A DNA stretch of 58,217 bases, from the NCBI GenBank assembly GCA_016839365.1, contig JAEOUH010000063.1, positions 1-58,217 on the forward strand, read 5' to 3'. A model generated the notes under the pieces. It did not search any database. It was given only the letters and a program-made list of their open reading frames with translations, and was not told the origin of the DNA. A program made the position numbers and the translations under genes. This stretch comes from Candidatus Hermodarchaeota archaeon (GTDB lineage: Archaea > Asgardarchaeota > Hermodarchaeia > Hermodarchaeales > Hermodarchaeaceae). Within the stretch, counting starts at the first letter, position 1. Every line of letters begins with the position of its first letter. Shown piece after piece: positions 49,329 through 57,910 of the stretch.

Positions 49329-50723
49329 TTATGCTCCCTCTTCTAAGGCTCGAGTTTTATGGTCATTAGCTTGAATAACACGTAACACCACAATGATTAG
49401 CGCGATTAACACAACTGCTCCGATAAGAACCAAACCCAAAGTCCCTGCAGCTTGCCCAATATTTGAAAACGCAATGTAAATGGGATCGTGTTCTACCCTA
49501 TACCCATTCGATTCAGGAAATGTAACTCCATACCAAAAAGCAGCGGTATTGAACACATTTTCTGCATGGTTATACACATCAAGCGGGCTGTCAAAAATTT
49601 GCTGAAGATGCGAGCTCATGGCATATGCAAAGATGCTGAAGATATTAGCTGAAATGGGCAACTGCCACAGGAGAAGTATAAGGTCGATGGGTTGTGGTGT
49701 GAGAATCCAATTGTAGGCCGGAAGACCGGACTGGATCATCGAAAAGGGTTCCGTACTTTCATTGAGTACATCGTAGGAACCTCGCGTGCTCAATGCGAAT
49801 ACCCGATTGCGTCCTGCGGCATCTGTCGAAATATTGGCAATGGTTTGATCCACTCCGCTGACTGGTGAGGATCCAGTTGTTCGGGTATAATATCTCGTTG
49901 TCAAAATAATGCCCAGGTGAGCCACTCCAATCCCCACATCATCCAAAGCCTCATGAAAGTTGGGTACTGGTATTCCGAGAAACCGAAAGTCGGTTGCTTG
50001 ACCAATCGTGTAGTAGGTCTCGGTTGTAATTTCGCCAGTCTCTGAATCTACTTTGATGTCATAAATGACTGTTAGTTCACTAAAGGTGATCTCAAATAGA
50101 GGGAGAAGGAGTGTCAAGAAAAACTCATTTTCGCTATTTGCTGAAACAAGTCGGCCATATAGATTCCGATATCGAACCCCAAATTGATAATGAGCATCCC
50201 CTAACTGTGTAACAGGAATTGCTTCAACTGTCACTGGGTGTGAAGTGTTTCCTTCATTATAGCCATATGGGATTATGAAAAACCGATTTTCCCCGATGCT
50301 GGGAATCCCATTGTGATCAGTGTCATTGAATCCAAACAAAAAGGCCAGCAGGGAACCTGCAAAGATATCACGTCCCTCTTTTGTGGTGAAATGCAATCCG
50401 AACAATTGGTAGGGTAGTGTCGACTGAGTGCCATTTTCATTCTCAATCACACCTAACGCTAAGAGCATCGCCTGAAACGATCCCTCACCCTCATCGTAAT
50501 TTAAATAACTCGCGATGAACTGTACCGACTCGTTGTTCTCCGATTCAAAGGTGATCGAATCGTTGGTCCAAGCATGTTCCGCAAAGGTATGGCCAAAGAA
50601 ATAACGTTCAACCCCCGGCACCCACTGATCTGGTGGTTGAGCTCCAACCTGAGCGGGAGATATGAAAAACAATAAGCAAAACCCGAATAGGGCCAATGTT
50701 AGCCATTTAGCATACCCTTTCAA
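49329..50723 (-). CDS. Surface-anchored extracellular protein, paralogue 2
   Basis: A 464-residue relative of the protein at 46899-48287, with a signal peptide (1-28), the same exported domain (PYQLFGLHFTTKEG near 97) and a C-terminal membrane helix ending in a charged tail, without the IPGFPW motif. A DTDHNGIPSIGE loop near 135 reads like an EF-hand calcium loop. The start is TTG 50723, with GAGG about 8 bases upstream. A GCTTATATAC TATA box is at about 50774. Confidence 0.78.
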   Translation of the reverse strand: MKGYAKWLTLALFGFCLLFFISPAQVGAQPPDQWVPGVERYFFGHTFAEHAWTNDSITFESENNESVQFIASYLNYDEGEGSFQAMLLALGVIENENGTQSTLPYQLFGLHFTTKEGRDIFAGSLLAFLFGFNDTDHNGIPSIGENRFFIIPYGYNEGNTSHPVTVEAIPVTQLGDAHYQFGVRYRNLYGRLVSANSENEFFLTLLLPLFEITFSELTVIYDIKVDSETGEITTETYYTIGQATDFRFLGIPVPNFHEALDDVGIGVAHLGIILTTRYYTRTTGSSPVSGVDQTIANISTDAAGRNRVFALSTRGSYDVLNESTEPFSMIQSGLPAYNWILTPQPIDLILLLWQLPISANIFSIFAYAMSSHLQQIFDSPLDVYNHAENVFNTAAFWYGVTFPESNGYRVEHDPIYIAFSNIGQAAGTLGLVLIGAVVLIALIIVVLRVIQANDHKTRALEEGA

Positions 50724-50880
50724 CCCAGGACCTCACAACACACAGTTTGCTAGCCTCAATATCTACTCAATGAGTGTATATAAGCAAAATGAAAAGAACA
50801 ACTGTCCTCCTAGACAATCACGATTGACAATCCCGTACAAAAACTAGAACAGGTTCCCTAGGACACCACCAAGAAAAGAA

Positions 50881-50905
50881 GGAAAAAGAGGGCTATCTGC
50901 CCTCT
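50881..50905 (-). terminator. Intrinsic-type terminator after the SPFH gene
   Basis: On the minus strand AGAGGGC and GCCCTCT (50887-50905) form a 7-base stem with a 5-base loop and are followed by five T residues. It lies just after the SPFH protein gene stop at 50913. Confidence 0.75.
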
Positions 50906-50912
50906 TGTCTAC

Positions 50913-51905
50913 TTAGATCTCAGAACCACATTCAGCACAGAACTTACCCTTAGCGGGAGCCCCGCATTCTGGGCAAAACTTCTTGGCTTTCACTCGTGCA
51001 TCGACTTCCTGGCGAAGTTGTTTTCCACATTCGCTACAGAACTTGGGGGACTTACCGCCTTTAAGCGGCATTGCAGCGCCGCAGAAGGGGCAGGCGACAT
51101 GGGTGACACCTTGTTCTTCTGGTTTCTGGGATTGGCGCATCATTTCAGCGAGTTGTGGGATGAGGACGATGCCAGCACCAGCTGCAGCTCCTCCGCCACC
51201 GCCTTGACCGAGGGCTTCAGCGCTTCGGCGCATGGTTTCGGCGGTGAGGACTTGGTTGCCGGAGACGCCTTGGACGGCGAAGAAGAGGCGTTCGCGGTAT
51301 TCGGGTGAGGTGTCCATTCCGGCGAAGGCCATGTCGAGGAGTTTGAGGCCGTATTCTTCGAACTTGTCGGAGAGGATGGTTTTAGTTTTCATGCTGGTTT
51401 CGTCAAGACGGGTCATAGCGTTTTGAAGGGTGTAGCCAGCGAGTTCATCCATGGCGAGTTCGACGAATTTGGACCGAATGAAGTCGGTGACGTCTTGAGT
51501 GGTGTAGTTTTCTCCGGCGACAACTTCGTTGACAAAGATTTGAGGGTCCTCCACCTCGAACCAAAATTCTCCATGGAATTGGAGAGGAGCTAGGTCGCGT
51601 GTTTGGCCTTTACCGCCGAATTTACCTTGGAATTTGGTCATATTCAAGAAGATGACTTCGGCGTTGAAGGGGGATTTGTCGAAGCCTGCGATGCGGCGTA
51701 GGATTCCTGTGAGAATCGGAACATTGGCGGTGGTGAGGGTGTGGCGCCCAACGCCCATAACGTCGAGGGATTTACCGTCACGGTAGAAGACGGCGGCTTG
51801 GTTTTCGCGTACTAGGCATTGGCTGCCCCATTTCACTAGGTCATTGGGCCATCGGTAGACGATGTCGTTCTTTCGCATGCTTTTCCATTCGATTATTTCG
51901 GGCAT
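50913..51905 (-). CDS. SPFH/virion-core-like protein with three zinc ribbons
   Basis: About 330 residues. Residues 1-220 form an SPFH-like (band 7/YdjI-type virion core) domain: KNDIVYRWP, LTTANVPILTGILRRIAG and a helical coiled region. A glycine-alanine linker follows, then three CxxC-CxxC zinc ribbons (CPFCG...CSECG, CPECG...CAECG) to the C-terminus. SPFH proteins form membrane-linked scaffolds. ATG 51905 has GGGAG upstream; ATG 51962 is a weaker start. The gene opens a zinc-rich membrane locus. Confidence 0.82.
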   Translation of the reverse strand: MPEIIEWKSMRKNDIVYRWPNDLVKWGSQCLVRENQAAVFYRDGKSLDVMGVGRHTLTTANVPILTGILRRIAGFDKSPFNAEVIFLNMTKFQGKFGGKGQTRDLAPLQFHGEFWFEVEDPQIFVNEVVAGENYTTQDVTDFIRSKFVELAMDELAGYTLQNAMTRLDETSMKTKTILSDKFEEYGLKLLDMAFAGMDTSPEYRERLFFAVQGVSGNQVLTAETMRRSAEALGQGGGGGAAAGAGIVLIPQLAEMMRQSQKPEEQGVTHVACPFCGAAMPLKGGKSPKFCSECGKQLRQEVDARVKAKKFCPECGAPAKGKFCAECGSEI

Positions 51906-52039
51906 GTTGCTTTCTCCCTCTGGAAATCCAGTTTGGAAGGTACAGAAGGTCTGCGTTGCCATTAGTGCCCAGCCTTTTCAACTTTACGACTTAACTTCTA
52001 ATTATCAGATTTCTACTGAAAATATCAAGGATAATGTAA

Positions 52040-53308
52040 CTAGTTAGAAGGTGTAGTTGATACTTTAGCCTTGAGTGGTGGCAATTCGTCTTCGAGGTAA
52101 GCGTCGAGGTTGTTTTGGCAGCTAATTCGGGAGTTTTGTTGAATGACTTGAATAAGGTGGTTGCGTAGGAGGCTTAGTGGTGTTTCTCCCATTCTGTCTG
52201 CAAAAACAATTTCTACTTTGGCATCAATTAGGAGATGTGCTGTGTTTTTGCCACGTTGTTTGCTCTCCTTTGCGGCTGGATTGGGCATGACTTCCCAAAG
52301 AGCAATCTCCCGTTTGTCGATGTCCATGACCAAGAAGTAAGGTGTAGTTCCAAAATGTGTGCTGGGTTTTGATCCCGGAGTTGCTTCTGCCTGATCAACT
52401 GGAAATGCAACTCGGAATGTGACTGGTTGCACGGGTTCAACGTGAACCAAGAAGCTAAGTATATCTGGGTAAGCCTGCTTTACGCGTGTGGAGATTTCTT
52501 CAGCGAGGAGGTGCGATTGCAGAACTGTTGTTTTTCCAGCAACTTCAAGGTGCATTTCTCCGAAGCAAATTGGTCCTGCTCTTCGTAGCTTAATAGCATG
52601 AACACCGAGGACACCAAGAATAGGTAAAGCGAGCTGTTTGATAGCGTTTATCTTTTCGAGATCTTGTCCGGCATCCATTAGGATGAGTATTGAATCATAT
52701 GCCAATTGAAAACTGCTTCTAAGAATCAACAGGCCAATTGTAAATCCCACAATGGATTCAACCCAAGGTAATCCAACTAATGCAAAGACCAATCCTAGGA
52801 TGACAGCTACGGAGGCTAGAATATCCATTTGGAATTCTTGACCCTTATTATATACTGCATTACTACCAGTTTCTCGACCAATTTTTTTCAGATACCAGGA
52901 CATGACAAAGATGACTGGAATTGTTGCAATTGAAACCACTAATGCTAAATCGATGAAGTTTAGTTCTATTGGAAAGAAGATTCGTTGGATTGCCTGCCAA
53001 AGCACACCTATGCCCGTTACAAAGATAAAGACTGCAACAATCAGGGCTGCTAATGATTCTGCCTTGAAATACCCGTAAGGATATTTTTGATCTGGATCTC
53101 GTTGAGCGAGCCATAATCCAAGAAATACTGTGATAATGGCAATCAGATCTGAGATGGAGTCTATTCCCTTAGCTAAAAGGCCAAGGCTTCCTGAAAGGTA
53201 TGCTATGAGAAACCATGTAATGACTAAGATTAGAACAACAATTGATGCCCTTTTGATGGTTCTACGTCCACGAGCTAAGTTTTCATCAATTGTTGTAGTA
53301 TTGGGCAT
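52040..53308 (-). CDS. CDF transporter fused to a NifX-like domain
   Basis: A 422-residue protein. The first 210 residues are a cation diffusion facilitator with six helices and the metal site as GIDSISDL near 48 and a later DxxxD. A CDF cytosolic ferredoxin-like domain follows, then residues 290-400 resemble the dinitrogenase iron-molybdenum cofactor (NifX/MTH1175) domain: VAFPVDQA, HFGTTPYFLVMDID and a final IVFADRMGE. The added domain may sense or hand over metal. The fusion pattern is known from other prokaryotes. Confidence 0.85.
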   Translation of the reverse strand: MPNTTTIDENLARGRRTIKRASIVVLILVITWFLIAYLSGSLGLLAKGIDSISDLIAIITVFLGLWLAQRDPDQKYPYGYFKAESLAALIVAVFIFVTGIGVLWQAIQRIFFPIELNFIDLALVVSIATIPVIFVMSWYLKKIGRETGSNAVYNKGQEFQMDILASVAVILGLVFALVGLPWVESIVGFTIGLLILRSSFQLAYDSILILMDAGQDLEKINAIKQLALPILGVLGVHAIKLRRAGPICFGEMHLEVAGKTTVLQSHLLAEEISTRVKQAYPDILSFLVHVEPVQPVTFRVAFPVDQAEATPGSKPSTHFGTTPYFLVMDIDKREIALWEVMPNPAAKESKQRGKNTAHLLIDAKVEIVFADRMGETPLSLLRNHLIQVIQQNSRISCQNNLDAYLEDELPPLKAKVSTTPSN

Positions 53309-53548
53309 CCTGTTTTACCTATGTAACTTTGTTGGTAAAGTCAAGTCTTCTTCCTTTTAAACACGCATTAAGATTCAAATCTGTCAAGGAAAATAAAATT
53401 CATTGATGTTGATTATAAAAAGTTCAACTAAGAACCCCTTCAAAGCGGTTCTACCAGTTGCTCGAAAAGGGGATTTAAAGCTAAGGTGGTCGATCACTCT
53501 GAATCCTTCAAAATCCTCGACGCCTTCAATTGACTTAGTAACAATAAA

Positions 53549-53580
53549 AAGAGAAAAAGAGGGAAGGAAATTTTTCAAGG
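53549..53580 (-). terminator. T-rich end of the coiled-coil gene
   Basis: On the minus strand a pyrimidine-rich tract with two runs of five T residues follows the stop of the 53602 gene. The 290-base gap to the CDF gene otherwise holds nothing recognisable. Confidence 0.4.
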
Positions 53581-53601
53581 GCAAAAGTCACAACCAGTTG
53601 G

Positions 53602-54156
53602 TTAAACGACTTCAATGCCCATGATGACTTGTTCTCGTTCCTTCCACTGGCGGTTCATTTTCGAAACCATTTTTCGAAGATCCTTGATGTGGCCTATGGC
53701 TTCATCGGGATCATCTTCAATCAACATCAGGACATCGTCACAGCGTTGATCAAAGGCTTGGATATTCTCTACAAACCAACTGTCGTAGCGGAGCATATTC
53801 TCTAAATCGTCTTCTTTGATTTTGATGGCGTCAAAGAAGGGACGGTATCCATAATCCGCATGTTCGATTTGGCTGATGAGCTTCTCCGTTCGACTCATAA
53901 CTGAGTCAACCATTCGGTAGGCCTCTTCAATTTCGTTTTCCACGATGGCAGAACGGATATCTTGGATTTTGTCTGCGGATTCGCGTAGACGGTTGATGAT
54001 TTGATCACGAAGAATTCGATCGGCGTTTCGCCGTTCTTCCTTGATCCGGTATCCCCGCCATCCGGGAATTAATTTCATGATTTTTTGTGTTAGAGTGCGT
54101 TCATCATCGACTTTTTCCATAATGGATGGTTTATCATCATCTCCCAAGGAGATCAC
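53602..54156 (-). CDS. Coiled-coil protein of unknown function
   Basis: A 184-residue, highly charged, helical protein with heptad-like spacing from residue 30 to the end (for example RLRESADKIQDIRSAIVENEIEEAY). No membrane segment, signal or zinc motif is seen. The start GTG 54156 is tentative; ATG 54120 is an alternative. It lies within the zinc-ribbon and SPFH gene group and may be its cytosolic partner, by position only. Confidence 0.68.
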   Translation of the reverse strand: MISLGDDDKPSIMEKVDDERTLTQKIMKLIPGWRGYRIKEERRNADRILRDQIINRLRESADKIQDIRSAIVENEIEEAYRMVDSVMSRTEKLISQIEHADYGYRPFFDAIKIKEDDLENMLRYDSWFVENIQAFDQRCDDVLMLIEDDPDEAIGHIKDLRKMVSKMNRQWKEREQVIMGIEVV

Positions 54157-54306
54157 CTCGATGGTCGCTATCTAGGCATTGGGTTGAGACCTTATAAAAT
54201 CTCGCCAGGTTAGTTGAATTTCATTCGAAGCTTAACTGATGCCCAAGCTTTGATGGTCTTCACTATATTGACAACTTAACTAGTTGTACATTTATGTGGT
54301 GGGATT

Positions 54307-55296
54307 TTATTGTGCACGTTCTGCTGCGGTTTTCCGTGATGCATAGAATATCGTCATCAAGGCTAATAGTAATGGAATGATTGTCAATCCAAGACCTGCA
54401 TAGAAGAGATATGCAGGAGTGAGTCCCAGGAGTGGTAATTCAGAATAGCCCAAGTATGTCAGGACAGCACCTGCAATAGTAAGAAGGAACCAAATAAGGG
54501 ACATGCCTATGGTCTTCATTTTGAATCCCGTGGTAGTGGGAATCTGAGTGTAAATTACTCGGCCGTTCGATGCATCAAGGGCTGCCTCGTAGCTTTTGTT
54601 TCCACCAACTGAGAATTTGACATGATAGATGGGCACATGTATGTAGGCTTGGTCGGTGACCTGGAAATTTTCCCGGGTATCATCGATTTTTTCCGTTTCT
54701 CGCTGTATTCTTGCAAAGATCATGTTACGTGTAGCAGTAATTGCCTGTTGTCGTGCATCTTCTTCTGAAATCTTTGAAAATAGCACGTTCCCGGTGTATT
54801 GTTGGACTTCTTCGAAATTAAAGTAGCGTCGTGAACGGGTGGCAATCGGGTAATTGACTATTTCAGGACGCGCTTTGGGTCCAGCATATAGTCGGATTTG
54901 CCGTGTCTGTTCTTGGTGTCCGGATTCAGCGACCCATTCCCAATGGATGCTTGAATAACGTCCGCCAGATTGACCTCGGAATGAGGCTTTTCGGTCAATT
55001 CCCTTGTAGGAAACATCCCCTTGAACGGTCACAGTCCAATAGGGGTAATAGGTCATTGAGAGATCCTGCAATTGGATTTGCAGAGCCAAATCGTCTGTGA
55101 CACCAGGGACTTTCACCAAGTATGCTTTGAGAGTATCGAGTGCCTCACTTTGAGTGTAATTCACTCCAAGTGCAAAATGCTCCTTCATTCTTGAACCTTC
55201 AGGGGTGAATGAAGTGCCACAATAGTTGCAGGTGATAATCGCATCTGTTGGATGGATGTTCAGTCCCGCTCCGCAATTTATACAATGCTTTGCCAT
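54307..55296 (-). CDS. Zinc-ribbon membrane protein, tandem paralogue 1
   Basis: A 329-residue protein. The first 30 residues are a zinc ribbon (HCINCGAG and CNYCGTS). A soluble middle domain of about 200 residues follows, with a second cysteine-free beta region, and the C-terminus has two membrane helices (about 260-280 and 287-308). It is a tandem paralogue of 55320-56309: same length, same ribbon-middle-membrane order. GGTGA precedes the ATG. Function unknown. Confidence 0.75.
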   Translation of the reverse strand: MAKHCINCGAGLNIHPTDAIITCNYCGTSFTPEGSRMKEHFALGVNYTQSEALDTLKAYLVKVPGVTDDLALQIQLQDLSMTYYPYWTVTVQGDVSYKGIDRKASFRGQSGGRYSSIHWEWVAESGHQEQTRQIRLYAGPKARPEIVNYPIATRSRRYFNFEEVQQYTGNVLFSKISEEDARQQAITATRNMIFARIQRETEKIDDTRENFQVTDQAYIHVPIYHVKFSVGGNKSYEAALDASNGRVIYTQIPTTTGFKMKTIGMSLIWFLLTIAGAVLTYLGYSELPLLGLTPAYLFYAGLGLTIIPLLLALMTIFYASRKTAAERAQ

Positions 55297-55319
55297 TTCT
55301 TTTCACCGTTTTACCTCAT

Positions 55320-56309
55320 TTACCCTCGTTTTTCTGCATGTATCTTGAAGCTATTCCGAGTGGCCACGACACCAATTGCTAGTCCAATAACGACTAGCGC
55401 TAGGGATAAGAACGAATAGTCCGGTGCGAGTAGTAGTGCAACAAGGTAGGTTCCGATGGTTCCAATGAGCACTCCTATGAGGCTCAACACGAACATAGTG
55501 GCCCGATAGCTTGCAGAGATGGGAACTTCACCTTTCAGAATTTTCTTCGTATGCCCGTCAATACCGACACGATAAGTCTCAGTACCAAACTGGTAGCGGA
55601 CAAGCCAATGCGGAACATGCAACAGGTATGAGCCTGTCTTGTTGATCCGACTGTGGCAGTCCCAGATCTTTGTTGCCCGGGAATCGGCACGGCTGCGATG
55701 ATCTTGGGCAATATACGTTTCGGCAATCTCGTAGGCATCATCGTCGGTGAGTTCGCTATTCAAAAAGAGGGGCTTTTCCTCCACGGCTGTGATTGCATTG
55801 TAATCAAAGGGTTGGATTCCCCTCTTAGTCACATTTAGTGCCTTGTCCAATTCGCCCAGACTGTAGAAGGTAGCGCCCCGTCGACATAAGACATTCACCG
55901 AACGATTTTCGTCGAATTGACCCTGGATGGGTTCATATTCGATTTTAGTTCGTGAACGCCGTTTCCCTTGTGAGTCAGTGTAGTATTCGGTTTCGCGGTG
56001 CTCCTTATACCCCTGATACGAGGTAAACGCATGCATCGATTCCACCCAAAAGGGTACAAATCGCAAATGTGACTCTGTCACTCGGGCTTTGCCACCTCGA
56101 CCCACCCACTCAGTAACCATATCGCGGATTTCACCCGCAGATAGCGTAGGCTCCAAGGCAAAGTGGTTCTCAACTTTCTCCCCCTCAACTGTGGTCGTAA
56201 AACCACAATACCCACAAACGAGAATCACATCATCAGGGCTAACTGTGAGGGGGGCGTTGCAGGATTGGCACTTAAGAGCAGTCATGGTTTCAATTGGCTG
56301 TGTTGCCAC
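55320..56309 (-). CDS. Zinc-ribbon membrane protein, tandem paralogue 2
   Basis: A 329-residue relative of the previous protein, 24 bases away, with an N-terminal zinc ribbon (KCQSCNAP and CGYCGFT) and the same two C-terminal membrane helices. The middle domains diverge more than the ends. The start is GTG 56309, fixed by GGAGG 8 bases upstream. The pair is probably co-transcribed and may act as a heteromer at the membrane. Confidence 0.75.
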   Translation of the reverse strand: MATQPIETMTALKCQSCNAPLTVSPDDVILVCGYCGFTTTVEGEKVENHFALEPTLSAGEIRDMVTEWVGRGGKARVTESHLRFVPFWVESMHAFTSYQGYKEHRETEYYTDSQGKRRSRTKIEYEPIQGQFDENRSVNVLCRRGATFYSLGELDKALNVTKRGIQPFDYNAITAVEEKPLFLNSELTDDDAYEIAETYIAQDHRSRADSRATKIWDCHSRINKTGSYLLHVPHWLVRYQFGTETYRVGIDGHTKKILKGEVPISASYRATMFVLSLIGVLIGTIGTYLVALLLAPDYSFLSLALVVIGLAIGVVATRNSFKIHAEKRG

Positions 56310-56400
56310 AAATGCTTCCTCCTTGTCCTGACATTAGCTAGAATGCCTTTAACAGTTTCCTCTCATTTTCCTTCGGTTTTGATTTCTTACGGCATATTGA

Positions 56401-57255
56401 ATGGTGGACAGAAACCTGAAAAGGTTTGATGGACTAGGCTTCTTGGTGAATACTTTGGCTACAATTCGTGACGGTGACCAAGTGCTCTTTTATCTTGATA
56501 CCCGGCGTCATTGGCTGCTCCGCGTAGAAGCGGGCAAATCCTTTCATCTTCATCGGGGCATCCTCAAATTTGATGAGGTAATCGGTCAGCCCTTTGGGAG
56601 CCTAACCAAGACCTCTCTTGGCGTTCATGTATCTGCATTGAAACCACTGCCCAGGGATCAGGCTGTAAAAATGGGAAGGCAAACCAATATTGTGTATCCT
56701 AAGGATGCTGGGTTGATTTTGTTGCTTGCAGGGATTGGGCCAGGATCTGTAGTAGTTGAAGCAGGGACAGGAAGTGGGGCACTCACCTCCATCCTTGGTC
56801 ATCATGTAGCTCCCTCGGGGCGCGTTATTTCTTATGAAGTGCGAGAGGATTTCGCTAAGGAGGCGCAAAAAAACATCGCGAAAATCGGTCTTGGCGACAT
56901 CGTCACAATCAAACAACAGGACGTTCTGGCAGGTATAGACGAAACTGAAGTTGATGCAGTGGTGCTCGATATGGCGGTGCCATGGGACGTGGTGCCATTG
57001 GCTTATGAGGCCTTGTATGGAGGAGGAGTGCTTGTATCATTTTCCCCAACCATTGAGCAAACTCAACGTACAGTTGATGCGATCTATGCTTCTTACTTTA
57101 CCGAAATCATGACACGTGAACTCATTGAACGGGAAATTCTTGTTCGTCCGGGAAAAACTAGACCCGCCACTCGGATGATTGGGCATACTGGATATCTCAC
57201 CTCAGCTAGAAAGGTGTATCCGCTGAAAAAGTCAAACCTAGCGGCAGAAACCTAA
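56401..57255 (+). CDS. trmI: tRNA (adenine-N1)-methyltransferase TrmI
   Basis: TrmI makes m1A at position 57/58 of the tRNA T loop. The 284-residue protein has an N-terminal beta domain (DQVLFYLDTRRHWLLRV), the SAM motif I VVEAGTGSGALTS near 119, an acidic residue in ISYEVREDF near 142, and the LDMAVPWDV motif near 189, all in the archaeal TrmI order. It is divergent from the tandem zinc-ribbon genes. Length is normal. Confidence 0.93.
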   Translation: MVDRNLKRFDGLGFLVNTLATIRDGDQVLFYLDTRRHWLLRVEAGKSFHLHRGILKFDEVIGQPFGSLTKTSLGVHVSALKPLPRDQAVKMGRQTNIVYPKDAGLILLLAGIGPGSVVVEAGTGSGALTSILGHHVAPSGRVISYEVREDFAKEAQKNIAKIGLGDIVTIKQQDVLAGIDETEVDAVVLDMAVPWDVVPLAYEALYGGGVLVSFSPTIEQTQRTVDAIYASYFTEIMTRELIEREILVRPGKTRPATRMIGHTGYLTSARKVYPLKKSNLAAET

Positions 57256-57297
57256 TATGCGCTCATATCTCCGACGCTAGGACCTATTACTAAAGGT

Positions 57298-57774
57298 CTA
57301 ATCGAGTGAAGCGCCACAGTGGTGACAAAACCGGGCTTCAGCTGTGGGGACTGGTGAACCACAGCTAGCACAGAATTTTGCGGTAGCGCCAGGCGTTGCT
57401 TTTACTTCATGAGGCGCCAGTTTTGCTGGGACTGCCGCAAGAATTGGGTCAAGGAGCGAGTTGTTAATTGTTCGTTCGCCACTGCCGTGCTCAGGGCACT
57501 GGATGTTTACATTTGTTGAAAGATTGCCTGCTCGTTGGCCAACGATTTCAACGGGTTGTCCACATTTCTTGCAGATAAGGATATGTTCTCGGATTAGATC
57601 GCTAGTCTTCTCGTAACGGCTTACTGGCATTGAATATACAACTTCAGCGGTGTGCACTGGGCAGGTCATGTAGAGTTTGACGTTATTGGGATTGGGTTTA
57701 CTCACTCGATTAACGGTGCGTGGTCGACCACAACGTCGACAGTGGAGTTTTTGTTGAAGTTCATCTTGGGACAT
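57298..57774 (-). CDS. Triple zinc-ribbon protein
   Basis: About 158 residues with three zinc modules: CRRCGRP near 12 with a later CPVH, CKKCGQP near 66 with CPEHG, and a C-terminal CASCGSPVPT...CHHCGAS ribbon. The first two resemble each other (internal duplication). No other domain is seen. ATG 57774 has GTGA upstream, and GTG 57783 is the alternative. Confidence 0.72.
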   Translation of the reverse strand: MSQDELQQKLHCRRCGRPRTVNRVSKPNPNNVKLYMTCPVHTAEVVYSMPVSRYEKTSDLIREHILICKKCGQPVEIVGQRAGNLSTNVNIQCPEHGSGERTINNSLLDPILAAVPAKLAPHEVKATPGATAKFCASCGSPVPTAEARFCHHCGASLD

Positions 57775-57910
57775 AAGGGTCACGCTCTTAGTTCCAATAT
57801 CGAAAATGCAGGCTTATAAAAACTTGTAACTGAGGGGGAAGCAGAAAATTCTTACTGAGAAATCATTATCTAGCCCAGTAAGTATCCATGAGCAGCAGGT
57901 GCAGGGTGTT

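Noticed and set aside
53384-53624. Short frames in the gap between the CDF and coiled-coil genes
   Set aside because: No ribosome-binding site, no protein-like pattern and overlap on both strands.
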